A program made the position numbers and the translations under genes. The notes below the pieces were generated by a model that was not told the origin of the DNA, did not search any database, and saw nothing but the letters and a program-made list of their open reading frames with translations. Positions 15,697 to 24,641 of a stretch of 64,000 bases of DNA are shown one piece after another. Origin of the DNA: JAGRCP01 sp942490705 (lineage in GTDB: Bacteria > Chloroflexota > Anaerolineae > Caldilineales > Caldilineaceae); assembly GCA_942490705.1 (NCBI GenBank), contig CALNXY010000005.1, positions 248,001 to 312,000 of the forward strand. The letters run 5' to 3'. Every line of letters begins with the position of its first letter. Within the stretch, counting starts at the first letter, position 1.

Positions 15697-17484
15697 TTAC
15701 ATACCTTCCTGGGCCGCAGGATCAATCGACCAGCGGTAGAAGTACGAGTAGTCACTGTAGATGCGGTCCAACCAGGGCTTCTGCACAACGTTTCGCGTAT
15801 AGTAGAAGATCGGGATGATCCCGGCAATATCATCTACAAAGAGCTTTTCAGCCTCTTGGTAGAGTCCGAGTTGCTCTTCAGGCGAAGCGGTCTGTGCGGC
15901 AAAAGTTAGATCGGTGAATTCCTGCACGGCGTCACCGATCTGAGGGTCATCAGCCTTGATGAGGATTTCGTTATTGCCGGCGACAGGATTGAAGACCTCG
16001 TGAATCCAGTTGTTGGCGTGTGGATAGTCCGCGCACCAGGATAGACGGAAGACATCGGGCTTGCCTTCCAGCGGTGCGGGGGGATCCAAAGAGTCGAGAT
16101 AGACGCCCCATTCCTGAGATTCGATCAAAATCTGAAGCTGGGGGAAGGCCGCGGTCCACATCGCCTGAATGGCCTGGGCAATCTTGGCGTTGTTCTCCGA
16201 CGTATTGTGCCCCAGCGTCAGGCTCAAACCTTCACCATCCGGGTAGCCCGCCTCAGCCATCAATTCTTGGGCCATTTCCAATGCGGCCGCGTAGCCGGTT
16301 CCGCCGGCGTCCTCGGGCAATGCCCAAGGGGCTACTTCAGGATTGCCAGCCGGTGAGCCATAGTTGAGTGGGTTGGTAAAGGCATTGGCCTCAATCTGAC
16401 CGCCCTTCAAGATGCTATCGACCAGCGTCGAACGGTCGACAGCCATGGAGAGGGCGCGCCGGACATTGACATCGCTGACCGCTTCTTTTTCGGTGACAAA
16501 GCCATAGTATTCCGTGCAGTTGCGCGGCACATTGACGTACTGATCACCGAAATCACCCGCAAGCGCTCGATCCATCATGTCGAGCGGAATGCCGGAGTTA
16601 TCAAGCTCATTGTTCTCGAACATGGCAAATTCTGTTGAGACTTCCTCAATCATTACGAAGTCGATGGCATCCAGATTGCCGGCCTCGTCCGCCATCTCGG
16701 TCCAGCCGAACCAATTGGGGTTGCGTTCCAGGCGCAAACTGTCTTGGTGGATCCATTCCGTCATGACGAAGGGGCCGTTGGTGCTGATATTGCCTGGCTC
16801 AGTCCACAGATCACCATACTCCTCAATGTCCCAGCTTGGCAACGGGCGCGCAACCCACATACTGGCAATCTGCGGGAAGAAACCGGCGCCATAGGTCAAA
16901 GTAAACTGTACCGTGGCATCATCCAGCGCTTCCACGCCGACGTCCGCAACATCACCCTCACCGGTGTTGGCTTCCGCGCAACCGGCAATGACATAGAGTA
17001 CATAAGCATAGTCGGAGGCGGTTTCAGCATTACAAGTTCGCTGAACGCCGTAGACGATATCATTGGCATTGACGAGACGGGGATTGCCGTCTTCATCTAA
17101 AACCGGTTCAATTTCGCCGGAATCGACATTGTACTTGACCCACGGCACATCCGTACGCATGGTGAAGGTCCAGACGGTCTGGTCTTCACTTGCTTCCCAG
17201 CTTGTGGCAAGGAATGGCGTTGCTTCTTGCGTGTCAGGATCGAGTTCCGTCAGGCCGAGAAACAACTCATTGATCACGTTGATCGACGCGACATCGGTTG
17301 CCAGCGAGGGATCCAACGACGGTGGCTCAGTCCCCAGGTTATGGCGCAGGGTGACCGGACCCTCGGCCGCCATGGCAGCGTCACCGGAATCGGCGGGCGC
17401 GGGCGCGGCCGGCGCCGCACAGGCGCTGAAGAGCAGTGCTGAAATGATCAGCAACGCAAAGGCAATGAATCGCTTACTATGCAT
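15697..17484 (-). CDS. peptide ABC transporter substrate-binding lipoprotein (set 1, second)
   Basis: Family 5 solute-binding lipoprotein, 595 residues from ATG 17484 (AAGGAG site upstream). Signal peptide MHSKRFIAFALLIISALLFS, lipobox Cys in SACAAP, Ala/Pro-rich linker, then TLRHNLGTEPPSLDPSLATD and NVRRALSMAVDRSTLVDSIL. It is clearly a paralogue of the binding protein at 20002-21789: the two align over their whole length and both end in AQEGM. It is the last gene after SBP-DppB-DppC, so this set has two binding proteins for one channel, possibly with different ligands. Confidence 0.92.
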   Translation of the reverse strand: MHSKRFIAFALLIISALLFSACAAPAAPAPADSGDAAMAAEGPVTLRHNLGTEPPSLDPSLATDVASINVINELFLGLTELDPDTQEATPFLATSWEASEDQTVWTFTMRTDVPWVKYNVDSGEIEPVLDEDGNPRLVNANDIVYGVQRTCNAETASDYAYVLYVIAGCAEANTGEGDVADVGVEALDDATVQFTLTYGAGFFPQIASMWVARPLPSWDIEEYGDLWTEPGNISTNGPFVMTEWIHQDSLRLERNPNWFGWTEMADEAGNLDAIDFVMIEEVSTEFAMFENNELDNSGIPLDMMDRALAGDFGDQYVNVPRNCTEYYGFVTEKEAVSDVNVRRALSMAVDRSTLVDSILKGGQIEANAFTNPLNYGSPAGNPEVAPWALPEDAGGTGYAAALEMAQELMAEAGYPDGEGLSLTLGHNTSENNAKIAQAIQAMWTAAFPQLQILIESQEWGVYLDSLDPPAPLEGKPDVFRLSWCADYPHANNWIHEVFNPVAGNNEILIKADDPQIGDAVQEFTDLTFAAQTASPEEQLGLYQEAEKLFVDDIAGIIPIFYYTRNVVQKPWLDRIYSDYSYFYRWSIDPAAQEGM

Positions 17485-17723
17485 AAACTTCTCCTTTTTC
17501 CTGTACATGATGGTGTAAACGGATGGTACAGAAGTAACCTTTTGAAGTCGTGCAGACAAAGACCCAACAGATAACGCCCAAATCAGTACAGTAAAAATCG
17601 CGCAAAAAGGAGCATCATCAGTGTTCCTGATCATGCTCCCTAGCGTTCGTCGTTTTCCTTATACTGATCCGAGCAGGGTCATCACGGCTCCTTGCTTGAC
17701 ACGATCGGGGTAAACAAGATAAC

Positions 17724-18746
17724 TCAGTCGCTTAGACGCGGGTCAAAGGCATCGCGCAGGCCATCACCCAAGAAGTTAAAAGCCAGCGTGGTCAGGGTCA
17801 ACGCAAAGGCAGGTACAAAGACGTTGAGCGGCGCAACGCGCATGGCCTGATAGGTTTCAGAAATCATGATACCCCAACTGGGCGTCGGCGGGTTAGCGCC
17901 TAAGCCGATAAACGAGAGGAAGGCCTCGAGCAGAATATAGCCGGGAATTGCCAGCGTTTCGGCCACGATGCAGGGGCCGAGGATATTGGGCAGTATATGC
18001 CTGCGAATGATGCGCGCGTCGTTGCTGCCGACAGAGCGAGATGCTTCCACAAATTCCTTGCGCTTGAGAGAAAGCGTTTGGCCGCGTGCGATACGTGCCA
18101 TGCCGAGCCAGTTGATCAAACCAATCGCCACAAAGACTAAGAAGATACCACCCATGGCCTGGTCCAGCTCGATGATCCAACGGGCCACAGGATTGGTCGT
18201 GTCAGCTGCCGAGAGCGCCTTGAAATAGACCTGCATCAAAATGATAAAAATAATCAGCGGGAATCCATAGAGGAAGTCTACGAAGCGCATCATGGCATTG
18301 TCACGTGCCGGAGAACCGTAGCCGGCAATCATCCCGTAGATTACGCCGACAATCAGGCTCACAGTGGCGGCAATAAGGGCTACAGCCAAAGAGATTCGTG
18401 TACCATAAAGCGCGCGACTTAGGTTGTCACGCCCCAGATAATCGGTGCCGAGAATGTAGAATTTGCCTTCCTCTGTGCGCGTAAAGGCTGGGGCATTCGT
18501 GTTGGCAAAGTCCACTTCAGCATAGTGATATGGCGCAATCAACGGCTGTGCTTCTGCACCTGTAAACCAGGTAAAGACGGCTGTATCAACAAAGATTGCG
18601 ATGAAGATCATCACGACGATTACGAAGAAGCCGGCCACGGCCATCTTGTTCTTGCGCAATTGGCGAATGGCATCGCCGGTTGGAGTACGTCGTTTTGTGG
18701 TAGGCGCTTTGATATCTTGGCCCACGGTCAGGCTTCCTGCCGCCAT
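17724..18746 (-). CDS. peptide ABC transporter permease, DppC/OppC type (set 1)
   Basis: 340 residues. Cytoplasmic tail with IRQLRKNKMAVAGFFVIVV, an extracytoplasmic loop of about 40 residues, LGTDYLGRDNLSRALYGT, EAA loop KRKEFVEASRSVGSNDARII, and C-terminal GDGLRDAFDPRLSD. A longer than usual segment (YFKALSAADTTNPVARW) lies between central helices. It follows the DppB gene by 110 bases, and the second binding protein follows after 239 bases. Confidence 0.92.
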   Translation of the reverse strand: MAAGSLTVGQDIKAPTTKRRTPTGDAIRQLRKNKMAVAGFFVIVVMIFIAIFVDTAVFTWFTGAEAQPLIAPYHYAEVDFANTNAPAFTRTEEGKFYILGTDYLGRDNLSRALYGTRISLAVALIAATVSLIVGVIYGMIAGYGSPARDNAMMRFVDFLYGFPLIIFIILMQVYFKALSAADTTNPVARWIIELDQAMGGIFLVFVAIGLINWLGMARIARGQTLSLKRKEFVEASRSVGSNDARIIRRHILPNILGPCIVAETLAIPGYILLEAFLSFIGLGANPPTPSWGIMISETYQAMRVAPLNVFVPAFALTLTTLAFNFLGDGLRDAFDPRLSD

Positions 18747-18856
18747 AATAATCAGTCCGATCTAAAACGATGTGGTACGAGCAACAGATGCAAATCGCAT
18801 CAAAGTCGTCATGAGCTGGATGTTCACGGTTGCCACGATCATGGTGGATGTTCGGA

Positions 18857-19831
18857 TCAATCGTAGCGAATACGCGGATCAAGCCAGGCGTAAGCGATAT
18901 CCACGCCAATATTGGCCAGCACCAATCCGACGGAGTAAATTAGCGTAGTACCAAGGACAATCGGGTAGTCGCGATTGGTCACGCTCGTTACAAAAAATTC
19001 GCCCATCCCAGGAATGCCAAAAATGCGCTCGACCACGAACGAGCCGGTGACGACGCCAATCAGCAGTGGACCGAAGACGGTCACCACAGGAATCATGGAA
19101 TTCTTCATGGCATGGCGCATGATCACGCCGTACTCGTTAAGTCCCTTGGCCCGGGCGGTGCGAATATAGTCTTCCCGGATCGTCTGCAGCAGGCTGGCAC
19201 GAGTCAGGCGCGCAAAGGTGGCCGAAAAGGCCGTGCCCAATGTAATGACGGGCAAAATGGCATGGCGCCAAAAATCAACCGTCATGGGCGGGAACCAGCC
19301 AAAATAGAACTCTTTATAGTTGGCGCCCCATCTTGCAGCCGGCAGCCAGCCCAGCTGCACAGCAAATATATAGATCAGTAACGGCCCCAAGACAATGTTG
19401 GGAATGGAAACGCCCAGAATGGCGACAAATGAACTCGAGTAGTCGATCCATGTGTTCTGCCTGAGCGCGGCGAAGATGCCCGCAGGAACACCGATGATGA
19501 TCGCTAATAGAATCGAAAGAAGTCCCAATTGCAGAGAAATAGGAAGCGATTCACTCATGATCTGGTTGACGCTGCGCCCGCGATAGGAGTAGGACGGGCC
19601 CAGGTCGCCGCGTACGATATCGGCCAAATAATTACCAAACTGGACATGGGCTGGTCGGTCCAGGCCATATTTGGCTTCCAAATTCTGGCGAATACTCTCC
19701 GGCAACGTCTTATCCCCCGCGCGATCAAACGGGCCACCGGGCAGAGAACGGGCCAACACAAAAGTTACCAGAATAATGCAAAATAAGACCGGAATGGAGT
19801 AGAGCAAGCGGCGAATTACATAGGCAGTCAT
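18857..19831 (-). CDS. peptide ABC transporter permease, DppB/OppB type (set 1)
   Basis: 324 residues, start MTAYVIRRLLYSIPVLFCII, with LPGGPFDRAGDK after helix 1, the short first loop VRGDLGPSYSYRGRSVN, EAA loop REDYIRTARAKGLNEYGV and C-terminal DIAYAWLDPRIRYD. Unlike the DppB proteins of sets 2 and 3, it has no cysteine insert in the first loop, so it is close to standard length. It lies downstream of the first set 1 binding protein across two hairpins. Confidence 0.93.
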   Translation of the reverse strand: MTAYVIRRLLYSIPVLFCIILVTFVLARSLPGGPFDRAGDKTLPESIRQNLEAKYGLDRPAHVQFGNYLADIVRGDLGPSYSYRGRSVNQIMSESLPISLQLGLLSILLAIIIGVPAGIFAALRQNTWIDYSSSFVAILGVSIPNIVLGPLLIYIFAVQLGWLPAARWGANYKEFYFGWFPPMTVDFWRHAILPVITLGTAFSATFARLTRASLLQTIREDYIRTARAKGLNEYGVIMRHAMKNSMIPVVTVFGPLLIGVVTGSFVVERIFGIPGMGEFFVTSVTNRDYPIVLGTTLIYSVGLVLANIGVDIAYAWLDPRIRYD

Positions 19832-19918
19832 GAGGAACTCCCAACAAGGATCCGACGAGAATGGCCGCGCATTGGGCGAAATGGCGGCACATAGGGGGCG
19901 CCGGATGGGTAGTGAATA

Positions 19919-19958
19919 CCTAAGGCGCTATTCGCAAGGTTGCGAATAGCGCCTTAGG
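19919..19958 (-). terminator. perfect 18-bp hairpin downstream of the set 1 binding protein
   Basis: CCTAAGGCGCTATTCGCA pairs perfectly with TGCGAATAGCGCCTTAGG around a four-base loop. No T-run follows on either strand. It is placed where a partial terminator or 3' mRNA stabiliser would raise binding protein over permease. Confidence 0.65.
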
Positions 19959-19966
19959 CTAGGGCA

Positions 19967-19985
19967 AAGCCGCCAAAGACGGCTT
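19967..19985 (-). terminator. short hairpin after the set 1 binding-protein stop
   Basis: AAGCCGTC TTT GGCGGCTT on the minus strand, an 8-bp stem with one wobble and a three-base loop, 17 bases after the stop and before the larger hairpin. The bases that follow (TGCCC) are not a T-run, so termination would be weak. Confidence 0.45.
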
Positions 19986-20001
19986 CACTCAGTCAAATCG
20001 A

Positions 20002-21789
20002 TTACATACCTTCTTGGGCAGATGAATCCAACGTCCAGAACTCGAAGTACGGATCATCTGCATAGATGCGTTCCAGCCACGGCTTGGTGATGCGGACCGT
20101 GGTGTAGAAGTAGATCGGCAGGATCGCAGCCATATCATCAATCAACAACTGCTCGGCCTGCTTGTACAGCGCTAGAGATTCCTCAGGATCAGCAGTCTGC
20201 GCCGCAAAAGTCAGATCGGTGTACTGCGTCACCAGGTCGCCGATCGCCGGGTCGTCCGGTGTGATCATGATGCGGTTAGAGCCAGCCTCAGGATTGAAGA
20301 CCTCGTGCACCCAGTTATTGGCGTGCGGGTAGTCCTTGCACCAGCCCAGGCGATAGACGTCGGGCTTGTTCTGCATGGGTGCATCATTCTCGATGCTATC
20401 CAGATAGACGGCCCATTCCTGGGTCTCGATATTTACCTGAATGTTGGGGAAGGCGGCGGTCCACATAGCCTGGATAGCCTGGGCGATGCGGGCGTGGCCT
20501 TCACTTACATTGTGGCCGATAGTCAGGCTCAGGCCGGTACCATCTTCATAGCCGGCTTCGGCCATCAGTTCCTTGGCCATTTCCAGGGCTTCGGCATAGC
20601 CGGTGCCGCCCTGCTCTTCCGTCAGCGCCCACGCAGCAACTTCAGGATCGAAAGCGACCGAGCCAAAATTGGCCGGATTTGTGAAGGAGTTGGCCGGTTG
20701 CTGGCCACCCTTGAGGATCTGCTCGACCAGGGTCACGCGGTCAACAGCCATCGACAGCGCGCGCCGCACGTTCGGATCGCTCACGGCTTCCTTCTGTGTG
20801 ATAAAGCCATAGAAGTAGGTGCAGTTATTCGGCGCAATCTGACCTTCATCGCCGTACGCGCTACCTTCACCGAAAACAGAATCCATCTGGTCCTGAGGCA
20901 CCTGCGAATCGTCAAGTTCGTTGTTCTCGTACATGGCGAATTCGGTCGATGCTTCTTCGATCATCACGAAGTCGTAGACATCAACATTGCCTGTGCGGGT
21001 ATCTTCTTCCCAACCGGGCCAGTAGGGATTCTTGACGATCTGCATGCTGTCGTTGTGAATCCACTCAGCCACGGCGTAGGGGCCGCTGCCGACGATATTT
21101 TCGGCTTCAGTCCAGACGTCGCCGTATTCCTCGATGACCCACTGGGGCGTCGGGAAGGCGGTGGGCATGCTGACAATCTGCGGGAAGAAGCTGGCTGCGT
21201 AGACTGTGGTAATCTCGAGCGTCGCATCGTCCAGCGCGGTCACGGCCACGTCGTCGACGGCGCCTTCACCCGTGTTGGCGGCTTCACAGCCGTCGATCAC
21301 GTAGAGAATGTACGCGTAGTCAGACGCGGTCTCGGCATTGCAGGCGCGCTTGATACCATATTCGACCTGGTCCGCGGTAATGAAGATAACTTCACCACTC
21401 TCATCGGTGACCTGTTCGACTTCACCGGTGTCAGCGTTGTACTTGACCCACGGAATGTCGGTGCGCAGGTTGAAGGTCCAGGTCAGACCGTCTTCGCTCA
21501 CGGACCAATCGGTGGCCAGGGAAGCCTCTGCCGATGAATCTTCAGGGTTGAGGCGGGTGAGGCCAACCATAGTCGAGCGGATGACGGCGCTCGAGGTCGT
21601 GTCCGTGGAAAGGGCCGGATCGAGCGTGGGGGGCTCGGTGGCCAAGTTGTAGCGTGCGGTTACCGGGGCCATGGCCGCGGCATCAGCACCGGTGTCGCCG
21701 CCAGCCGGCGCAGCAGGGGCGGAACACGCGCTGAAGACCATGGCTGCCAGAGCCACGATCACCAGAACAACGTAGCTTCGCTTGTTCAT
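20002..21789 (-). CDS. peptide ABC transporter substrate-binding lipoprotein (set 1, first)
   Basis: Family 5 solute-binding lipoprotein, 595 residues from ATG 21789, with AAGGAG 11 bases upstream. Signal peptide MNKRSYVVLVIVALAAMVFS, lipobox Cys in SACSAP, Ala/Gly linker, then TARYNLATEPPTLDPALSTD, DGLTWTFNLRTDIPW and NVRRALSMAVDRVTLVEQIL. It ends AQEGM, as does its paralogue at 15697. A strong sigma70-like promoter lies at 21934-21963, so this gene probably heads the SBP-DppB-DppC-SBP operon. Confidence 0.92.
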   Translation of the reverse strand: MNKRSYVVLVIVALAAMVFSACSAPAAPAGGDTGADAAAMAPVTARYNLATEPPTLDPALSTDTTSSAVIRSTMVGLTRLNPEDSSAEASLATDWSVSEDGLTWTFNLRTDIPWVKYNADTGEVEQVTDESGEVIFITADQVEYGIKRACNAETASDYAYILYVIDGCEAANTGEGAVDDVAVTALDDATLEITTVYAASFFPQIVSMPTAFPTPQWVIEEYGDVWTEAENIVGSGPYAVAEWIHNDSMQIVKNPYWPGWEEDTRTGNVDVYDFVMIEEASTEFAMYENNELDDSQVPQDQMDSVFGEGSAYGDEGQIAPNNCTYFYGFITQKEAVSDPNVRRALSMAVDRVTLVEQILKGGQQPANSFTNPANFGSVAFDPEVAAWALTEEQGGTGYAEALEMAKELMAEAGYEDGTGLSLTIGHNVSEGHARIAQAIQAMWTAAFPNIQVNIETQEWAVYLDSIENDAPMQNKPDVYRLGWCKDYPHANNWVHEVFNPEAGSNRIMITPDDPAIGDLVTQYTDLTFAAQTADPEESLALYKQAEQLLIDDMAAILPIYFYTTVRITKPWLERIYADDPYFEFWTLDSSAQEGM

Positions 21790-21933
21790 AGAGGTACTAC
21801 TCCTTTTTGGTAGCTGAGTCGCTTGCCATGCGTGGCAAGCGACAAAATGCGAATCGGTACAGCATACGAGGCGAAAAAAGACTGTACGCAATACCCAGTT
21901 GAAATATTGAGGTCGCCCTCGAGAAGCTAACGC

Positions 21934-21963
21934 ATAGTAGCATCGAGGTCAACTGAGTGTCAA
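21934..21963 (-). promoter_or_regulatory. sigma70-type promoter of the set 1 operon
   Basis: On the minus strand, TTGACA (21963-21958), an 18-base spacer, then TACTAT (21939-21934). The start point would fall near 21927, about 140 bases upstream of the ATG at 21789. The -35 is a perfect match and the -10 matches five of six bases. It lies in the gap between the DppF gene and the binding-protein gene. Confidence 0.6.
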
Positions 21964-22071
21964 TTTTTTTAGGATTTCAAATTGACAAACACACGCCAGA
22001 AGAAACACAGTTGGCGCACGGCGGACACCATCAAACTGCTGGCGGTCCACCTTGCGCACAAATCGGCTGAT

Positions 22072-23112
22072 CTAGGCGGTAGCCTCGTCTTCAAAGAGCC
22101 AGCAGGCGACAAAGTGCCCGTCGCCGTAATCTTTGAACTCGGGGTCCTGCTCGCGACAGATGTCCATTACGCGGGGGCAGCGGGTGCAGAAGTTGCAGCC
22201 TTGGGGCGGATTAGCCGGGCTGGGCACGTCACCCTCCAGAATGATCCGCTTGCGTTCATTCTCAATCACCGGGTCCGGGATGGGCACGGCCGAGAGCAGG
22301 GCTTGCGTATAAGGATGCATGGGATTGGCGTAGAGCTCATCGCGTTCGGCCAACTCCACAATCTTGCCCAAATACATAACGGCGATGCGATCCGAGATGT
22401 GGCGCACGACGGAAAGATCATGGGCAATAAAGAGGTAGGTGAGCCCCAGCTCTTCCTGCAAATCCTCGAGCAGATTGATGATCTGGGCCTGAATCGACAC
22501 GTCGAGGGCCGAAATCGGCTCGTCGCAGACGATGAACGACGGGTTCACGGCCAGCGCACGGGCCACGCCGATACGCTGACGCTGACCGCCAGAGAACTCG
22601 TGGGGATAACGGTTGACAAAATAGGGGTTGAGACCAACGATCTTCAACAACTCCTGGACGCGCTCTTGGCGCTCCTTACGGCTGTTGCCGATGTTGTGGA
22701 CTTCAAGTGGCTCGCTGACGATGCTGCCCACGGTCATGCGCGGATTGAGCGATGCGTAGGGATCCTGGAAGATCATTTGCATTGCACGGCGCATGCGGCG
22801 CAGCTCTTCACCCTTGATTTCCGTGAGTTCCGTGCCCTCAAACTGGACGGTGCCGTCGGTCGGGCGGTAGAGCTGCAAGATAGCCCGTCCCGTCGTCGAC
22901 TTGCCGCAACCGGACTCGCCCACCAGACCGAGCGTTTCACCCCGCCGCAGATTGAAGGTGAGGCCATCTACTGCTTTGATGGCGCCGACCTGGCGCTGGA
23001 AGAGCACCCCCTTGGTGATGGGGAAATGCATCTTGAGATCGTTCACCTGCAAAATCAGGTCTTCGGTTACCGGCGCGCCATTGGCAGTGCCTTGGATCGT
23101 TTGCGTACTCAT
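22072..23112 (-). CDS. oligopeptide ABC transporter ATP-binding protein, DppF/OppF type
   Basis: 346-residue cytoplasmic ATPase that powers peptide import together with DppD. Walker A GESGCGKST, Q-loop IFQDPYASLNPRMTVG, signature FSGGQRQRIGVARAL, Walker B SFIVCDEPISALD and switch His (FIAHDLSVV) are all present. The C-terminal oligopeptide-transporter extension has the Cys-rich GCNFCTRCPRVMDICR. The ATG overlaps the DppD stop as TGATG, so the two are translationally coupled. This is one of only two such ATPase genes in the window, against four permease pairs. Confidence 0.95.
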   Translation of the reverse strand: MSTQTIQGTANGAPVTEDLILQVNDLKMHFPITKGVLFQRQVGAIKAVDGLTFNLRRGETLGLVGESGCGKSTTGRAILQLYRPTDGTVQFEGTELTEIKGEELRRMRRAMQMIFQDPYASLNPRMTVGSIVSEPLEVHNIGNSRKERQERVQELLKIVGLNPYFVNRYPHEFSGGQRQRIGVARALAVNPSFIVCDEPISALDVSIQAQIINLLEDLQEELGLTYLFIAHDLSVVRHISDRIAVMYLGKIVELAERDELYANPMHPYTQALLSAVPIPDPVIENERKRIILEGDVPSPANPPQGCNFCTRCPRVMDICREQDPEFKDYGDGHFVACWLFEDEATA

Positions 23113-24164
23113 CAGGCAGCCTCTCCACCTTCTTGCGCTTGATTTGCAACCGTCTCGACGTCATCTACCACCACGTCAACTTCTGCGCCCGAAATGTCAA
23201 CCCAACAGGCGGCCCGGTGATCAGGGCCAACCGTCTCCAAAACGGGGTTTTCTTCCCAACACTTATGCTCTTCACTGGCAAACTCACAGCGAGGCGCAAA
23301 GGGACAGTGAGTCGGCGCTTCAAGCAAGTCCGGCGGGAGGCCGTCGATGGGAATGAGACGTTTCTGGCGACCGAGATCCAGACGAGGAATTGAGCGCAAC
23401 AGGCCCAACGTATAGGGATGACGGGGATTGGCATACAGTTCGTTGACGTCAGCTTCTTCGACAATAAAGCCGGAGTACATGACGAGTACGCGTTCGGCCA
23501 TGCCGGCCACCACGCCCAAATCATGGGTAATCCAGATGACGGCCATGCCCAGCTCTTCCTTCAGCCGGTTGACCAGGTCGACAATCTGGGCCTGAATCGT
23601 CACGTCGAGGGCAGTGGTCGGCTCATCGGCGATCAGCAGTTGCGGATCACAACTGAGCCCCATGGCGATCATCACGCGCTGGCGCATACCGCCAGAGAAT
23701 TGATGGGGATAATCATCAAGACGCGCTTCGGCCCCAGGAATACCAACCATCTCCAACAGCTGAACCGCGCGCTTGCGCGCCTGATCCTTGTTCATGTTGA
23801 GATGGAGTTCCAGCGCCTCCGTAATCTGCCGGCCAATGGTCAATACCGGATTGAGCGACGTCATGGGGTCCTGGAAAATCATGGCAATGCGATTGCCACG
23901 AATGTGACGCAACTCTTCTTCAGACAGCGTCAGGAGATCCTGGCCGTCAAACCAGACTTCACCATCGACGACTTTACCCGGCGGAGATGGAATCAGGCGA
24001 ATGAGCGACATCACGCCAACGCTCTTACCGCTGCCAGATTCCCCCACGATGGCGACCGTTTCACCGGCGTCCACCGTGTAGGAGATCCCGTTTACCGCGT
24101 GAACAACGCCGTCTTGGGTGAAGAACTGGGTCTTGAGATTCTTCACTTCGAGCAGTTGTGCCAT
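23112..24164 (-). CDS. oligopeptide ABC transporter ATP-binding protein, DppD/OppD type
   Basis: 350-residue ATPase partner of DppF. Walker A GESGSGKSVGV, Q-loop IFQDPMTSLNPVLTIG, signature FSGGMRQRVMIAMGL, Walker B LLIADEPTTALD, switch His in WITHDLGVV. The C-terminal extension has HCPFAPRCEFASEEHKC, the Cys pattern of this subfamily. Its stop overlaps the DppF start by one base. A long non-coding region lies upstream, as expected for the head of an operon. The DppDF pair may serve all neighbouring permease sets. Confidence 0.95.
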   Translation of the reverse strand: MAQLLEVKNLKTQFFTQDGVVHAVNGISYTVDAGETVAIVGESGSGKSVGVMSLIRLIPSPPGKVVDGEVWFDGQDLLTLSEEELRHIRGNRIAMIFQDPMTSLNPVLTIGRQITEALELHLNMNKDQARKRAVQLLEMVGIPGAEARLDDYPHQFSGGMRQRVMIAMGLSCDPQLLIADEPTTALDVTIQAQIVDLVNRLKEELGMAVIWITHDLGVVAGMAERVLVMYSGFIVEEADVNELYANPRHPYTLGLLRSIPRLDLGRQKRLIPIDGLPPDLLEAPTHCPFAPRCEFASEEHKCWEENPVLETVGPDHRAACWVDISGAEVDVVVDDVETVANQAQEGGEAA

Positions 24165-24641
24165 TCAATTACGCTCCCCAAATTACTGCAAGTAGATGTT
24201 CACGAACAATTGACCCGTGGTCCTCGAGAAAATCAACTTGATTGATGATCCGATAATAAATTCGATATGGTGTTGCCGCCAGGGGGCGGGCGGTTGAACT
24301 GTGGACGACCCTGACCGAGAAGCAATGCACCAGGTTACAAAATGGCTACATGATCGCAAAGGCATTCATGCCGGTTATCTATGACCCTATGTCCATGAAA
24401 TAATGAACGTGCCCGAACAAGGCATGTCGCTCGTAATGTATGGGAGATAGAGAGGAATAGACGGAGCTAGACAATTGTTTCGCTCGTGTTGGTCACTGAC
24501 GGGATCGTGTATCGCCCAGACTTGAAGCATTCATGCTCGGTTGGCGGGTCACAAGCACCGTGGGAATCACGGCTTTTCACGACGTGCTAAATCGTAACAG
24601 AGATTAAAACCCATGTCAAACGAATTTCCGTTTTGGAGGAA
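24165..24641. other. long upstream region of the dppDF operon
   Basis: 477 bases between the argH stop and the DppD start. It is clearly less GC-rich than the genes around it. I find no ORF with coding character, no tRNA, and no promoter pair I would defend. It probably holds the regulatory region for the ATPase operon. Confidence 0.45.

Noticed and set aside
20305..21537. Open frame of 410 codons on the plus strand
   Set aside because: Antisense to a binding-protein gene with signal peptide and family motifs; no recognisable product.
22000..23142. Open frame on the plus strand opposite the DppF gene
   Set aside because: Shadow of the ATPase, whose Walker and signature motifs are complete on the minus strand.
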